The notes under the pieces were generated by a model. That model made no database searches. It was not told the DNA's origin and was given only the letters and a program-made list of their open reading frames with translations. DNA of 50,431 nt, from assembly GCA_012728895.1 (NCBI GenBank), contig JAAYEG010000060.1:1-50431 (forward strand). The letters run 5' to 3'. Position numbers and translations under genes: made by a program. Position 1 is the stretch's first letter; each line of letters begins with the position of its first letter. This stretch comes from Methanospirillum sp. (GTDB lineage Archaea > Halobacteriota > Methanomicrobia > Methanomicrobiales > Methanospirillaceae). This document shows positions 8,488 to 16,170 of this stretch, one piece after another.

Positions 8488-9277
8488 GCATCCTCCAGGC
8501 CGCGGCGAGGGCGCGGACCGCGTCGAAGATCTGGGCGGGGGAGTCCCCCCAGTGGACGACCGTGCCGAAGAACCCACGGACCTCCCGGAGACCGCGGCGT
8601 TCGGAGCGGCAGCACCGGGCCACGAACGGCTCGGCGTTCACGTGCCCGAGCGGGCAGGTGTCGTCCTGGACGAACGGGACCCCGTAGCACTCCTCGACCA
8701 GCTCGCGCCCGGTCGTGCAGCAGGCCACGGTCTCGCCGGCCTCCACGCGGTCCGCGTCGAGGGTCCGGGGAAAACCGGCCGCCCGGCACGGGTAGACCGA
8801 CGCCCCGGCACCCCGGATGTCGCGGACGTGGTGGCAGAAAGTGACGGACAGGTCGCCGAAGAGGCCGAGCGCCTCCATCTCGCGTATCCCGGCCGAGAGG
8901 TTCGGGCGCGGGGGCTCGATGTCGTAGACGTGGACCTCGAGGAGGGGTTCGCTCTCCGGGTCGAGGACGAAGGTCACGTGCTCGTCGAGCCCCGTGAAGA
9001 CCGTGCACCGCCGCCCCGAGGCACGCGCGAGCCTGACGAGGAGGGCGCGGTCCCAGAGCCGGACGCGGTCGGGGTGGACCGCCACCTCGTCGGCCCGGGC
9101 CAGGAGCCGCCCTTCTGAGACCGGCCGCATCAGCCCGGGCGAACCGGGATCAGTATCGACCGCGAACAGGTCGAACGAGTCGCCGGACGGCCGGAGCAGG
9201 TAGCGGGTCAGGAAGTAGACCGTGTCGCCACAGGGGTTCCCGCTGACGACCCCGACCTCCCGACAATCGGGGATCAT
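8465..9277 (-). CDS. Cys-rich conserved protein inside the coenzyme B operon, function unknown
   Basis: I do not recognise this 270-residue protein. It has 11 cysteines, including the pairs ACC and RCC and the motifs NPCGD, TFCHH, YPCR, EECYG and DTCPLGH. That is unusually many for a cytoplasmic protein and suggests a metal or Fe-S site or a sulfur carrier. There is no signal peptide or membrane segment. It is wedged between aksE (4-nt overlap) and aksF (23-nt overlap), so it is made with the 2-oxosuberate pathway. A role in putting sulfur on the coenzyme B side chain, or in the following reduction, is a testable guess and nothing more. Confidence 0.85.
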   Translation of the reverse strand: MIPDCREVGVVSGNPCGDTVYFLTRYLLRPSGDSFDLFAVDTDPGSPGLMRPVSEGRLLARADEVAVHPDRVRLWDRALLVRLARASGRRCTVFTGLDEHVTFVLDPESEPLLEVHVYDIEPPRPNLSAGIREMEALGLFGDLSVTFCHHVRDIRGAGASVYPCRAAGFPRTLDADRVEAGETVACCTTGRELVEECYGVPFVQDDTCPLGHVNAEPFVARCCRSERRGLREVRGFFGTVVHWGDSPAQIFDAVRALAAAWRMHDADRGR

Positions 9278-9747
9278 GCCGTGCCCTTCAGCAGCTCGAC
9301 CAGTCCGCCGGCACCGAGGATCGCGCGCATCCGCGGCGAGAGCGGTGCGATCGGCACGGGGGGGCGGTCCCCGGCGCGGACGAGGCCCGCCTCCAGGTCC
9401 ACCTCGACCGGGTCCCCGTCCTCGCAGTCGAGTTCGGCCTCTGCGATCGGCAGCCCCAGGTTGATCGCGTTCCTGTAGAAGATCCGCGCGAACGACGGCG
9501 CGACCACGGCGACCACGCCGGCCTCGCGGAGCGCGACCGCTGCCTGTTCGCGCGACGACCCGCAGCCGAAGTTCGGGCCCGCGGCGATTACGGCCCCTCT
9601 CAATCGACCGGCGAGGGTGGGGTCCAGGTCCTCGAACGCGCGCGCGGCCCAGACCGACCGGTCCTTCGTCCGGAGGTACCGACCGGCGATGATCATGTCC
9701 GTGTCGATGTCCGGGGGCAGCCGGATCGCCCGTCCCGCGAGCCTCAT
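9274..9747 (-). CDS. aksE: Homoaconitase small subunit AksE
   Basis: A 157-residue swivel-domain subunit of the aconitase superfamily. It begins with the typical IDTDMIIAGRYLRT segment and has the GPNFGCGSSREQA motif at about 58-70. The flexible loop reads Y24-L25-R26-T27. Work on the Methanocaldococcus jannaschii proteins found Arg26-Thr27 in homoaconitase (MJ1271) where the isopropylmalate isomerase subunit has Val-Tyr, so the residues here point to homoaconitase. It overlaps aksD by 4 nt and the downstream Cys-rich gene by 4 nt. With AksD it isomerises homocitrate and its longer homologues. Confidence 0.9.
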   Translation of the reverse strand: MRLAGRAIRLPPDIDTDMIIAGRYLRTKDRSVWAARAFEDLDPTLAGRLRGAVIAAGPNFGCGSSREQAAVALREAGVVAVVAPSFARIFYRNAINLGLPIAEAELDCEDGDPVEVDLEAGLVRAGDRPPVPIAPLSPRMRAILGAGGLVELLKGTA

Positions 9748-10955
9748 GCGGCCCCCTCCGGCGGTGCGATCTCGCCCGCGAGCGAGGACGCGGCCGCCGT
9801 CCCGACCGAGGCAAGGTAGACCTCGCCGCCGACACCCATCCGGTTCCGGAAGTTCCGGTTCGCGGTCGAGAGGCAGACCTCGCCCTCGCCGAGCACGCCC
9901 AGATGCATGCCCAGGCACGGGCCGCAGCCCGGCGGGCCGACCGTGCAGCCGGCCTCGACTATCGCTTCGAGCGCTCCCGACCGGATCGCGCCTGCGAGCA
10001 CCCGGCGCGAAGCGGGGATCACGACCGTCCGGACCCGGACGCGCCTGCCCTTGATGGCCGCCGCGAACCGCTCCAGATCCTCGAGCCGGCCGTTGGTGCA
10101 GGTGCCGACGAAGACCTGGTCGATCGCCGTGCCGGCAACGCGGTCCACGGGGCGGGCCGAGTCGACACGGTGCGGGACCGCCACGAGCGGCTCGACGGCG
10201 CCGAGGTCGATATCGTGCTCGTCGGCGTAGTCCGCGTCCTCGACGGTCTGGGGGGAGGCCTCGACACCGAACCCCGCCAGGTACTCGCAGGTCGTCCTGT
10301 CCGCGTAGAAGAGCCCGGTCTTCGCGCCGGCCTCTATCGCGAGATTCGAGCAGGTGAGCCGGCCGGCCATCGAGAGCGTCGCCGCCCCCTCGCCCCTGAA
10401 CTCGAGCGCCCGGTAGGTGGCGCCGTCCATGCCGAGGCGGGAGACGTAGGCGAGCGCGAGGTCTTTCGCCTCGGCACCGCCTCCGAGCTCTCCCGAGAGC
10501 GAGATTTTCGTCGTCTCGGGCACGCGGAGCCAGGTCTCCCCGGTCGCCCAGATCGCGGCCATGTCGGTCGCGCCGACCCCCGTGGCGAACGCGCCGAACG
10601 CACCGAGCGTGCAGGTGTGCGAGTCGGCCCCGATCACGACCTCGCCCGGCCGGACGCCGCCCTCGCCCATGACCTGGTGGCAGATCCCCTCGCCGACGTC
10701 GCAGAGAGGGACCCCGCTCTCGTGCGCGAACCGGCGGAGCTCGGCCTGGAGGGTCGCGGTCTCGGAGTTGTTCGCGGGCACGATGTGGTCGAAGAGGAGG
10801 CGCATCCTGCCGGGCCGGGCGAGCGGCTTGCCGATCGTGCGGAAGGTCTGGAGCGCGAGCACCCCCGTCCCGTCGTGGGCGTAGGCGACGTCGATCGCCC
10901 TGTCGACGCACTCGCCCGCGGGGGCTCCAAGGATACGCTCTGCGAGGGTCGGCAT
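9744..10955 (-). CDS. aksD: Homoaconitase large subunit AksD
   Basis: A 403-residue large subunit of the isopropylmalate isomerase/homoaconitase family. The three 4Fe-4S ligands are C286 (GTCTNGR) and C344 and C347 (PPGCGPCLG). Substrate and cluster motifs include DHIVPANNS near residue 56 and GADSHTCTLGAFG at 109-121. ATG 10955 shares its A with the last base of the aksA TGA stop, and the 3' end overlaps aksE by 4 nt. It catalyses dehydration and rehydration of (homo)n-citrate in the chain-extension cycle. LeuC is the alternative; the small-subunit loop and operon context favour AksD. Confidence 0.9.
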   Translation of the reverse strand: MPTLAERILGAPAGECVDRAIDVAYAHDGTGVLALQTFRTIGKPLARPGRMRLLFDHIVPANNSETATLQAELRRFAHESGVPLCDVGEGICHQVMGEGGVRPGEVVIGADSHTCTLGAFGAFATGVGATDMAAIWATGETWLRVPETTKISLSGELGGGAEAKDLALAYVSRLGMDGATYRALEFRGEGAATLSMAGRLTCSNLAIEAGAKTGLFYADRTTCEYLAGFGVEASPQTVEDADYADEHDIDLGAVEPLVAVPHRVDSARPVDRVAGTAIDQVFVGTCTNGRLEDLERFAAAIKGRRVRVRTVVIPASRRVLAGAIRSGALEAIVEAGCTVGPPGCGPCLGMHLGVLGEGEVCLSTANRNFRNRMGVGGEVYLASVGTAAASSLAGEIAPPEGAA

Positions 10956-12082
10956 CACCCCTCCCCGCGGACGCGGCGGATCAGGTCCATCAGCACCTCG
11001 GGTGTGACGGTGCACTTCTGATGTTCCCCCCGTTCCTTGACGAGTTCGAGCACGCGCGAGATCTGACGGTCGTCGAGCCGGCACCCGAGCGAGCAGACCA
11101 CGTGCTCGAGCGCCCTGCGCCCCGAGTGCTTTCCGAGCACGAACCTCCGTTCGGCCCCGATCTCGGCGGGGTGGACGTACTCGTAGGTGTTTGGGTCCTG
11201 CAGCAGGGCAGCGATGTGGATCCCCGACTCGTGCGCGAACGCGTGCTCGCCGACCACCGGGTGGGTCTTGCCGACGGGGATCCCGGAGCACTCGGCGACC
11301 AGGGCGGAGAGGGCCGGGAGGTGGTCCAGGCGGTACCGGTCCACGCCCCCCTTGTGAAAGAGCCCGACGAGCACCTCCTCCAGGCGCGCGTTGCCTGCCC
11401 GCTCCCCGATCCCGTTCACGGTCGTGTGGAGCTGGAAGGCGCCGGCCTGGGCCGCCGTGAGGGTGTTCGCGGTCGCGCACCCGAGGTCGTTGTGGCAGTG
11501 CGCACAGAGCGGGACGCGGCTCTCGGAGACCAGCTGGCTCATGACCCGGTGCATCTCGAGCGGGACGAGGCAGCCGACCGTGTCCGCGAACGAGACCAGG
11601 TGCGCCCCGTGCTCGGCGCCCCGTCGGTACATCTCGTGTAAAAACGCGGTCTCCGTCCGGGAGGCGTCCTCTGCCGCGAACCGGACAGAGAGGCCGTGGT
11701 CGCGCGCGTAGTCGACCATCCGGAGGGCCTCGTCGAGCACCTCGGCCCGCGGTCGCCGGTACTTGAGCCGGACATGGAGGTCGGAGGTCGCGATGAAGAT
11801 CGAGACCATGTCCACCTCCGCCGCGATCGCGGCGTCGATGTCCCCCTGCTTCGCACGGGCGAGGCAGCAGATCCGTGCCTCGAGGTCGAGGCTGGTCACG
11901 GCCCGGACGCACTGCAGCTCGTAGGCCGAGACAGCGGGGAAACCAGCCTCGATCACCTCGATCCCGGTCTTATCGAGGAGGGTGGCGATCGCGGCCTTCT
12001 CCTCGCATGTGAACGAGACGCCGGGGGTCTGTTCGCCGTCCCGGAGCGTCACGTCGCAGATCTCAACATTCCATGGTTCCAT
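10955..12082 (-). CDS. aksA: (Homo)n-citrate synthase AksA
   Basis: A 375-residue member of the isopropylmalate/homocitrate synthase family. Motifs are the N-terminal VTLRDGEQTPGVSF with the metal Asp, HCHNDLGCATANTL with the metal histidines, and the glycine loop NGIGERAGNA. It condenses acetyl-CoA with 2-oxoglutarate, 2-oxoadipate and 2-oxopimelate, the committing and repeated step toward 2-oxosuberate. There is no long C-terminal leucine-regulatory domain, which argues against LeuA, and CimA is less likely with aksD/E/F downstream. It starts 20 nt inside the ThDP-enzyme gene and ends on the aksD start codon. Confidence 0.9.
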   Translation of the reverse strand: MEPWNVEICDVTLRDGEQTPGVSFTCEEKAAIATLLDKTGIEVIEAGFPAVSAYELQCVRAVTSLDLEARICCLARAKQGDIDAAIAAEVDMVSIFIATSDLHVRLKYRRPRAEVLDEALRMVDYARDHGLSVRFAAEDASRTETAFLHEMYRRGAEHGAHLVSFADTVGCLVPLEMHRVMSQLVSESRVPLCAHCHNDLGCATANTLTAAQAGAFQLHTTVNGIGERAGNARLEEVLVGLFHKGGVDRYRLDHLPALSALVAECSGIPVGKTHPVVGEHAFAHESGIHIAALLQDPNTYEYVHPAEIGAERRFVLGKHSGRRALEHVVCSLGCRLDDRQISRVLELVKERGEHQKCTVTPEVLMDLIRRVRGEG

Positions 12083-13334
12083 AACGGGCTCCTGCGGGGC
12101 AGTCGCCCCGCACGATGACGGTCGTTGTCCGGTCGGGGGGGGCGATCGCCCGGGCGAGCCCCACCCGGTCGACCGCGTCGAGCACGGTCGGGTCGGCCCA
12201 GGCGAGGTAGGGTTCGACACCGTGGTGGGGCTGCCGCCCGGTCATGGCGAGGCACCGGTTCTCGAGCACGACGCAGAGGAAGGGTACGGCCTGCTCGTAC
12301 ACGTCGATAAGGGCGTTGATCCCCGAGTGGAGGAGGGCGTAATCTCCGATCAGGGCGACTCCGGTACTCGTCGCGGCGACACCGACCGAGGAGCCGAGGC
12401 CGTACCCGGCGACACCGTTCGCATAGGGGGGGGCAAGCGACATCAGCGCGCACCCGGTGTCGCAGACGGGGACGAGGCCCCGTTCCGCGAGCAGGGCGAG
12501 CACCGGGGCGAACGGGCAGTCCTCGCAGAGCACTGTCCGCCGGCCACGGCGCGCGTAGGTCTCGGGCTCGCCTGGGTCCGGAGGGGGCCGGAGCCCCCGG
12601 TGCTCGCGGACGAACGGCCGCCCGTGCTCGTGGACCCCGACACCGGTCCCGATCCCGGGCGGCGGCGGATAGACCGTGACCACGCGGGCGTCGCCGTCGG
12701 CCGCGCCGACGCCGACGGCTCCCCGTCCCGGCCGGTTGAGGCGCGAGTCGGCGGCCCACCGGAAGAGATCGCGGGTGCCCCGCCGGGCGCGGGCGGCGCG
12801 ACCCCTCATGGTCAGGTCGTCGGCGGGGCAGGGCGGTGCGCGCGGCCCGCGGGACCGCGGGGGCGGGGCGGCGTCCGACTCGAGGAGCGCGGGGGTGACG
12901 CGGAGCAGGGCGACGCGGGAGGCCGCCTCCGAGACCCGGAAGGCCTCCTCGACCGCGTCCGCGACGGTCGCGCCGTCGGGCTCGAGGACGGGGACCTCGG
13001 CGAGCTCGCCGTAGTAGCGCGAGTCCTGCGCGTTCTCCGACCAGCGCGCGGTCACGTCGTCGCCGACCACGATTACGACCCCGGCCGAGATGCCGCGGGT
13101 CGTAGCCTGCACGAGCGGGTCGGCGCAGGCGTTGAGGCCGACGTGCTTGACCACGAGGCCCGAGCGCCGGCCCGAGAGGGAGTGGCCCAGGCAGTGCTCG
13201 AGCCCGACCTTCTCGTTCGCCGGCAGGCCAGCGCCGAGCCCGGCCGCGATCGCGGTCACGGGGTAGCCCGGCACGCCGTACCAGTGGTCGGCGGCCGCGC
13301 GGAGGGCCGCCACGAGCGCGGTCTCGGCGTTCAC
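12063..13334 (-). CDS. IorA-like thiamine-diphosphate enzyme; candidate 2-oxosuberate decarboxylase
   Basis: A 423-residue ThDP enzyme resembling the alpha subunit of indolepyruvate:ferredoxin oxidoreductase. The N-terminal pyrimidine-binding half has NEKVGLEHCLGHSL (catalytic Glu41) and KHVGLNACADPL. The C-terminal half has the cofactor/metal segment GDYALLHSGINALID (330-344) and ENRCLAMTGRQ. IorA is about 600 residues and ends in a two-cluster ferredoxin domain; that domain is absent here and no IorB gene is adjacent, which suggests non-oxidative decarboxylation. It begins with GTG, overlapping the radical SAM gene by 4 nt and aksA by 20 nt. Decarboxylation of 2-oxosuberate to 7-oxoheptanoate is an inference from context. 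The middle (about 155-265) is low-complexity, Arg/Pro-rich linker. Confidence 0.8.
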   Translation of the reverse strand: MNAETALVAALRAAADHWYGVPGYPVTAIAAGLGAGLPANEKVGLEHCLGHSLSGRRSGLVVKHVGLNACADPLVQATTRGISAGVVIVVGDDVTARWSENAQDSRYYGELAEVPVLEPDGATVADAVEEAFRVSEAASRVALLRVTPALLESDAAPPPRSRGPRAPPCPADDLTMRGRAARARRGTRDLFRWAADSRLNRPGRGAVGVGAADGDARVVTVYPPPPGIGTGVGVHEHGRPFVREHRGLRPPPDPGEPETYARRGRRTVLCEDCPFAPVLALLAERGLVPVCDTGCALMSLAPPYANGVAGYGLGSSVGVAATSTGVALIGDYALLHSGINALIDVYEQAVPFLCVVLENRCLAMTGRQPHHGVEPYLAWADPTVLDAVDRVGLARAIAPPDRTTTVIVRGDCPAGARYGTMEC

Positions 13335-14299
13335 AGGTCCCTCCAGGCCGCAAGATCGCAGCCCGTGCAGGCGCCGCACATGCTCAGGGCCCCGGACGGG
13401 TCGAGCCCCGCCCGGTCGAGCGCACGGGAGAGGTGGCGGGCGGCGCGGACGAGCCGCTCCGGGGTCGGGCGGGGGAGGTTTCGGCAGCCCGCGGCCGGCG
13501 TGAGCGGCCGGAGCACGGGGACGACACCGAGAGCGACGAGCCCATCGACGCAGCGGTCGAGCTCGCCGTCGGTCTCGCCGAGGCCGACGAGCACGTTCGA
13601 GAAGACGTGCCCCCGCCCGAAGAGCGGCACGGAATCGGCGAGCGCCTCCCGGACCGTTTCGTACGGGAGTCCCGGGCAGTGCGCGGCGAAGAGTTCGGGC
13701 GTGGCCGTCTCCAGGTTGAACTTGACCTCGGCAACACCGAGGGCGTGGAGCCGCGCGGGGGTTGCGAGGGTCGGGAAGATCGAGACCCCGATCGGGAGAT
13801 CGAAGCCCCGGAGCGCCTCGACCACCCGGCAGACGTACTCCTCCTCCTCCTCGACCGAGACGGCGACCCCGCTCGTTAGCGCGATGGCGTCGACCGACCC
13901 TGCGACGGATTCGACGAGGGCGACGATCTCCCCGACCGTCTTTCTCGCGCCCCTGCAACCTGGGACCCGGCAGTAGACGCAGTCGAAGACGCAGGACTCC
14001 GAGACCGTGACGAAGGCCTGACGGGGACAGTGGAGACCGACCGGCTCGAGACGACCATCCGCCCGCTCGCCCCCGCAGGAGAGCTCGGCACGTCCGTCCT
14101 CGTGAACGATCAACCGGGCCGGGCCGCCGGACCCGAGAGGGATCCGGATCCGTCGACCCCCCCGCGAGAAGAAGACGGCGCCGTCCCCCCCGGCGCCGGG
14201 CCCAGCCGTCGACCGGGCCACCGCGCCCGGAGGGAGCTCGCCCTCGATCCGGCACCCGCCCCCGGCGAGCACGGCCGCCTTCAGCCCGGTCCATCCCAC
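13331..14299 (-). CDS. Radical SAM protein with C-terminal Cys cluster (coenzyme B operon)
   Basis: A 322-residue radical SAM protein. The canonical motif CVFDCVYC gives C103, C107 and C110 (CX3CX2C), with C115 just after. The C-terminus has CGACTGC (C308, C311, C314), a CX2CX2C that could bind an auxiliary Fe-S cluster. The N-terminal 90 residues are a separate beta-rich region with two more cysteines. The start is a GTG 19 nt inside mmp11, with no nearer ATG. The 3' end overlaps the ThDP-enzyme gene by 4 nt. The family is not assigned; sulfur insertion or another radical step in coenzyme B or a related cofactor is plausible but unproven. Confidence 0.8.
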   Translation of the reverse strand: MGWTGLKAAVLAGGGCRIEGELPPGAVARSTAGPGAGGDGAVFFSRGGRRIRIPLGSGGPARLIVHEDGRAELSCGGERADGRLEPVGLHCPRQAFVTVSESCVFDCVYCRVPGCRGARKTVGEIVALVESVAGSVDAIALTSGVAVSVEEEEEYVCRVVEALRGFDLPIGVSIFPTLATPARLHALGVAEVKFNLETATPELFAAHCPGLPYETVREALADSVPLFGRGHVFSNVLVGLGETDGELDRCVDGLVALGVVPVLRPLTPAAGCRNLPRPTPERLVRAARHLSRALDRAGLDPSGALSMCGACTGCDLAAWRDL

Positions 14300-15174
14300 A
14301 GCGCAAGCGCCTCCTCGTAGTCGGTGTAGAACGGGATCGCGGCGACAGCGCCGACGGCGCCCCGCCCGGCCATGCAAAGGTCGAGGCAGGGGTCCCGGAG
14401 CCGTCCGAGCTCTCCGGGATCGATCTCGCCGCGCTTGACCCGCTCCCCGAAGGGTCTCAGCGGGGATGGGTCGAACCCTGTATAGACGGCCATGCCGGTC
14501 TCGCCCGAGAGCGTATGCTCCTCGAGAAGGGCCTTGAACCGGGATGCGAGGGCTGCAGGGGTCCGCGACGCGAACTCGACGACGATGCCGACGCAGTTCT
14601 TTGTCCGGAAGGGGACGGGATAGAGCTGCACGATTGTGTGCGAGAGGTAGACGTCTTCGTCGTTCTCGACGCCCCGGGCGATGGTGTGGGCGAGCGTCCA
14701 GGTTGCCCCTGCCTCGGGGGTGTCGGTATCGTCGACCCCGATCAGCACCCGCTGGCGGAGCGGAACCCAGACCTTCGAGCCTGCCCGCTTCCCGCCGCCG
14801 CACGGATCGCTCTCTGCCCTGGCGAGCCCGCCGGCCCGGCTCCGCGATCCGGACGCTCCGACGCCCCCGCCGCCGAGCCCGACGTAGGTGACCGCGAGCT
14901 CGTCGTCGCACCGCTCGACCCCGGCGATACCGGCGGGGAATCTCGATCCCTCGAGCGCCAGGTCGACCGCCCCCTCGGAGAGGAGATAGCGCATGGTCGG
15001 GCCGACGCAGCGGGCATCGCGGACGAGAGGGCTCTGCCGGTAGTGGTGGCGGGACCACATCGCGCCACCGATGCAGTCGTAGAACTCCACGAGCTCGATC
15101 TCGTCGTGCCCGGCGCCGGCAACTGCCACGAGGCGGCGGTACGGCACTGTATACGGGTCAGAGATCTTCTCCAT
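14281..15174 (-). CDS. mmp11: Methanogenesis marker protein 11
   Basis: A 297-residue protein matching my recollection of methanogenesis marker 11, a family restricted to methanogens. It begins SDPYTVPYRRLVAVAG, has FYDCIGGAMW near 31-40, a glycine run GLGGGGVGA, and GVDDTDTPEAGATWTLAH at about 146-163. The DDTDT motif resembles the ATP-binding part of TiaS (tRNA-Ile2 agmatidine synthetase), so an ATP-dependent activation step is possible. A KNCVG segment and AVYTGFD follow, both shared with the upstream paralogue. It overlaps its neighbours by 17 and 19 nt. No reaction is established that I know of. Confidence 0.75.
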   Translation of the reverse strand: MEKISDPYTVPYRRLVAVAGAGHDEIELVEFYDCIGGAMWSRHHYRQSPLVRDARCVGPTMRYLLSEGAVDLALEGSRFPAGIAGVERCDDELAVTYVGLGGGGVGASGSRSRAGGLARAESDPCGGGKRAGSKVWVPLRQRVLIGVDDTDTPEAGATWTLAHTIARGVENDEDVYLSHTIVQLYPVPFRTKNCVGIVVEFASRTPAALASRFKALLEEHTLSGETGMAVYTGFDPSPLRPFGERVKRGEIDPGELGRLRDPCLDLCMAGRGAVGAVAAIPFYTDYEEALALWDGPG

Positions 15175-16114
15175 AGAGCCCTGCTGCCTCCGGTCCCTCG
15201 TCGGCCCAGAGCAGTGCTCCGAGCGCGCCGATCCTACCCTTGCCCCGGTTCTGATCGATGAACCGAACGTTCAGCCGCTCCGCCTCGTCCTCGGCCTCGG
15301 CCCTTGTCAGGATCTCGGTCTTGACCCTCCGCATCGCGTCGGCCCCGCCGGGATGGACGATGCCGGAGCGGACCGCGATACCCGCATCCGGCGAGAGCGA
15401 GTGCTCGCGGACGAAACTCGAGACGAATTCCTCAAGCTCCCCGATCTTTCCGGGCCGCACGGCGTAGACGAGCGCCGAACCGACGCAGTTCGTGGTCTTG
15501 TTCGGGACCGCCGGGTTGAGCTGGACCAGGCGCATGCCGAGCAGGTGGACGTCCTCGACCGGGCAGGCGGCCGCACACTGGAGCGCGAGCACCCAGGTGG
15601 CCCCTCCGGCCTCGGTGTCGGTGTCGTCGATCCCGAACGTCACCTTCTCGTACACGGGCGAGACGATCCGGACCCGATTAGCCCTCGCGCCGCCGACTGA
15701 GAGGTCGGCTTCGTCGGGGTACTCGGCCCGGATCACCCCGGGGGCCTGCGGCAGGCAGGCCGCGATCCCCACGCCGGCGCCGGCGATCCCGGCCCAGCTC
15801 GTGACCACCTCGTCGCCATCCATCTCGACGGCCTCCAGCGCCTGGCCCCCGCTCCTCGCCTCGGCTGGGCCGAAGCGGACGGGGAACCGGCCGAGCCGCG
15901 TCCTGATCCGCAGCGTCGAGCCGTCAACGGAACAGGAGTCGATCGCACCACCGGCACGCCGGCGGTTCATCGCGTCCCATTCCACCGGGCCCCGGGCGCG
16001 GCAGGTCTCCAGGATCTCGGCTGCTCCAGCCGCACGATCAACCATTACCAGGAATCGCTCGGAGAACAGACGGCCGAAACGGTTCCTGACTTCGTCGGGT
16101 GTGAGCGTGATCAT
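15158..16114 (-). CDS. Mmp11/TiaS-like paralogue, first gene of the coenzyme B operon
   Basis: A 318-residue protein whose C-terminal two thirds mirror Mmp11: FGIDDTDTEAGGATWVLAL (160-178), a TNCVG segment, and the REHSLSPDAGIAVRSG stretch that aligns with the corresponding Mmp11 segment. The N-terminal third differs. It lacks the C-terminal zinc ribbon of true TiaS and is shorter, so tRNA modification is unlikely. A tandem duplication with Mmp11 followed by divergence is the simplest explanation. It is the first gene after the operon promoter and overlaps mmp11 by 17 nt. Its function is unknown. Confidence 0.75.
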   Translation of the reverse strand: MITLTPDEVRNRFGRLFSERFLVMVDRAAGAAEILETCRARGPVEWDAMNRRRAGGAIDSCSVDGSTLRIRTRLGRFPVRFGPAEARSGGQALEAVEMDGDEVVTSWAGIAGAGVGIAACLPQAPGVIRAEYPDEADLSVGGARANRVRIVSPVYEKVTFGIDDTDTEAGGATWVLALQCAAACPVEDVHLLGMRLVQLNPAVPNKTTNCVGSALVYAVRPGKIGELEEFVSSFVREHSLSPDAGIAVRSGIVHPGGADAMRRVKTEILTRAEAEDEAERLNVRFIDQNRGKGRIGALGALLWADEGPEAAGLYGEDL

Positions 16115-16154
16115 GATACCGCCGAAATATTCGTTAACAGGATTCTCGGCAACA

Positions 16155-16170
16155 TCCTATTTATTTCCTC
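16155..16170 (-). promoter_or_regulatory. TATA-like promoter of the nine-gene operon
   Basis: On the minus strand GGAAATAAATAGG lies about 45-50 nt upstream of the first ATG (16114). AAATAAAT is a good archaeal TATA box and predicts a transcript start near 16137. No other promoter-sized gap exists in the operon, because every following gene overlaps its neighbour. Confidence 0.5.

Noticed and set aside
7534-12082. leuA/leuCD/leuB reading of the aks genes
   Set aside because: R26-T27 in the small subunit, the short synthase without a regulatory domain, and the methanogen-specific neighbours favour coenzyme B synthesis; some doubt remains for aksF.
15158-16114. True TiaS (tRNA-Ile2 agmatidine synthetase)
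   Set aside because: Too short, no zinc ribbon, and it lies in a cofactor operon next to Mmp11.
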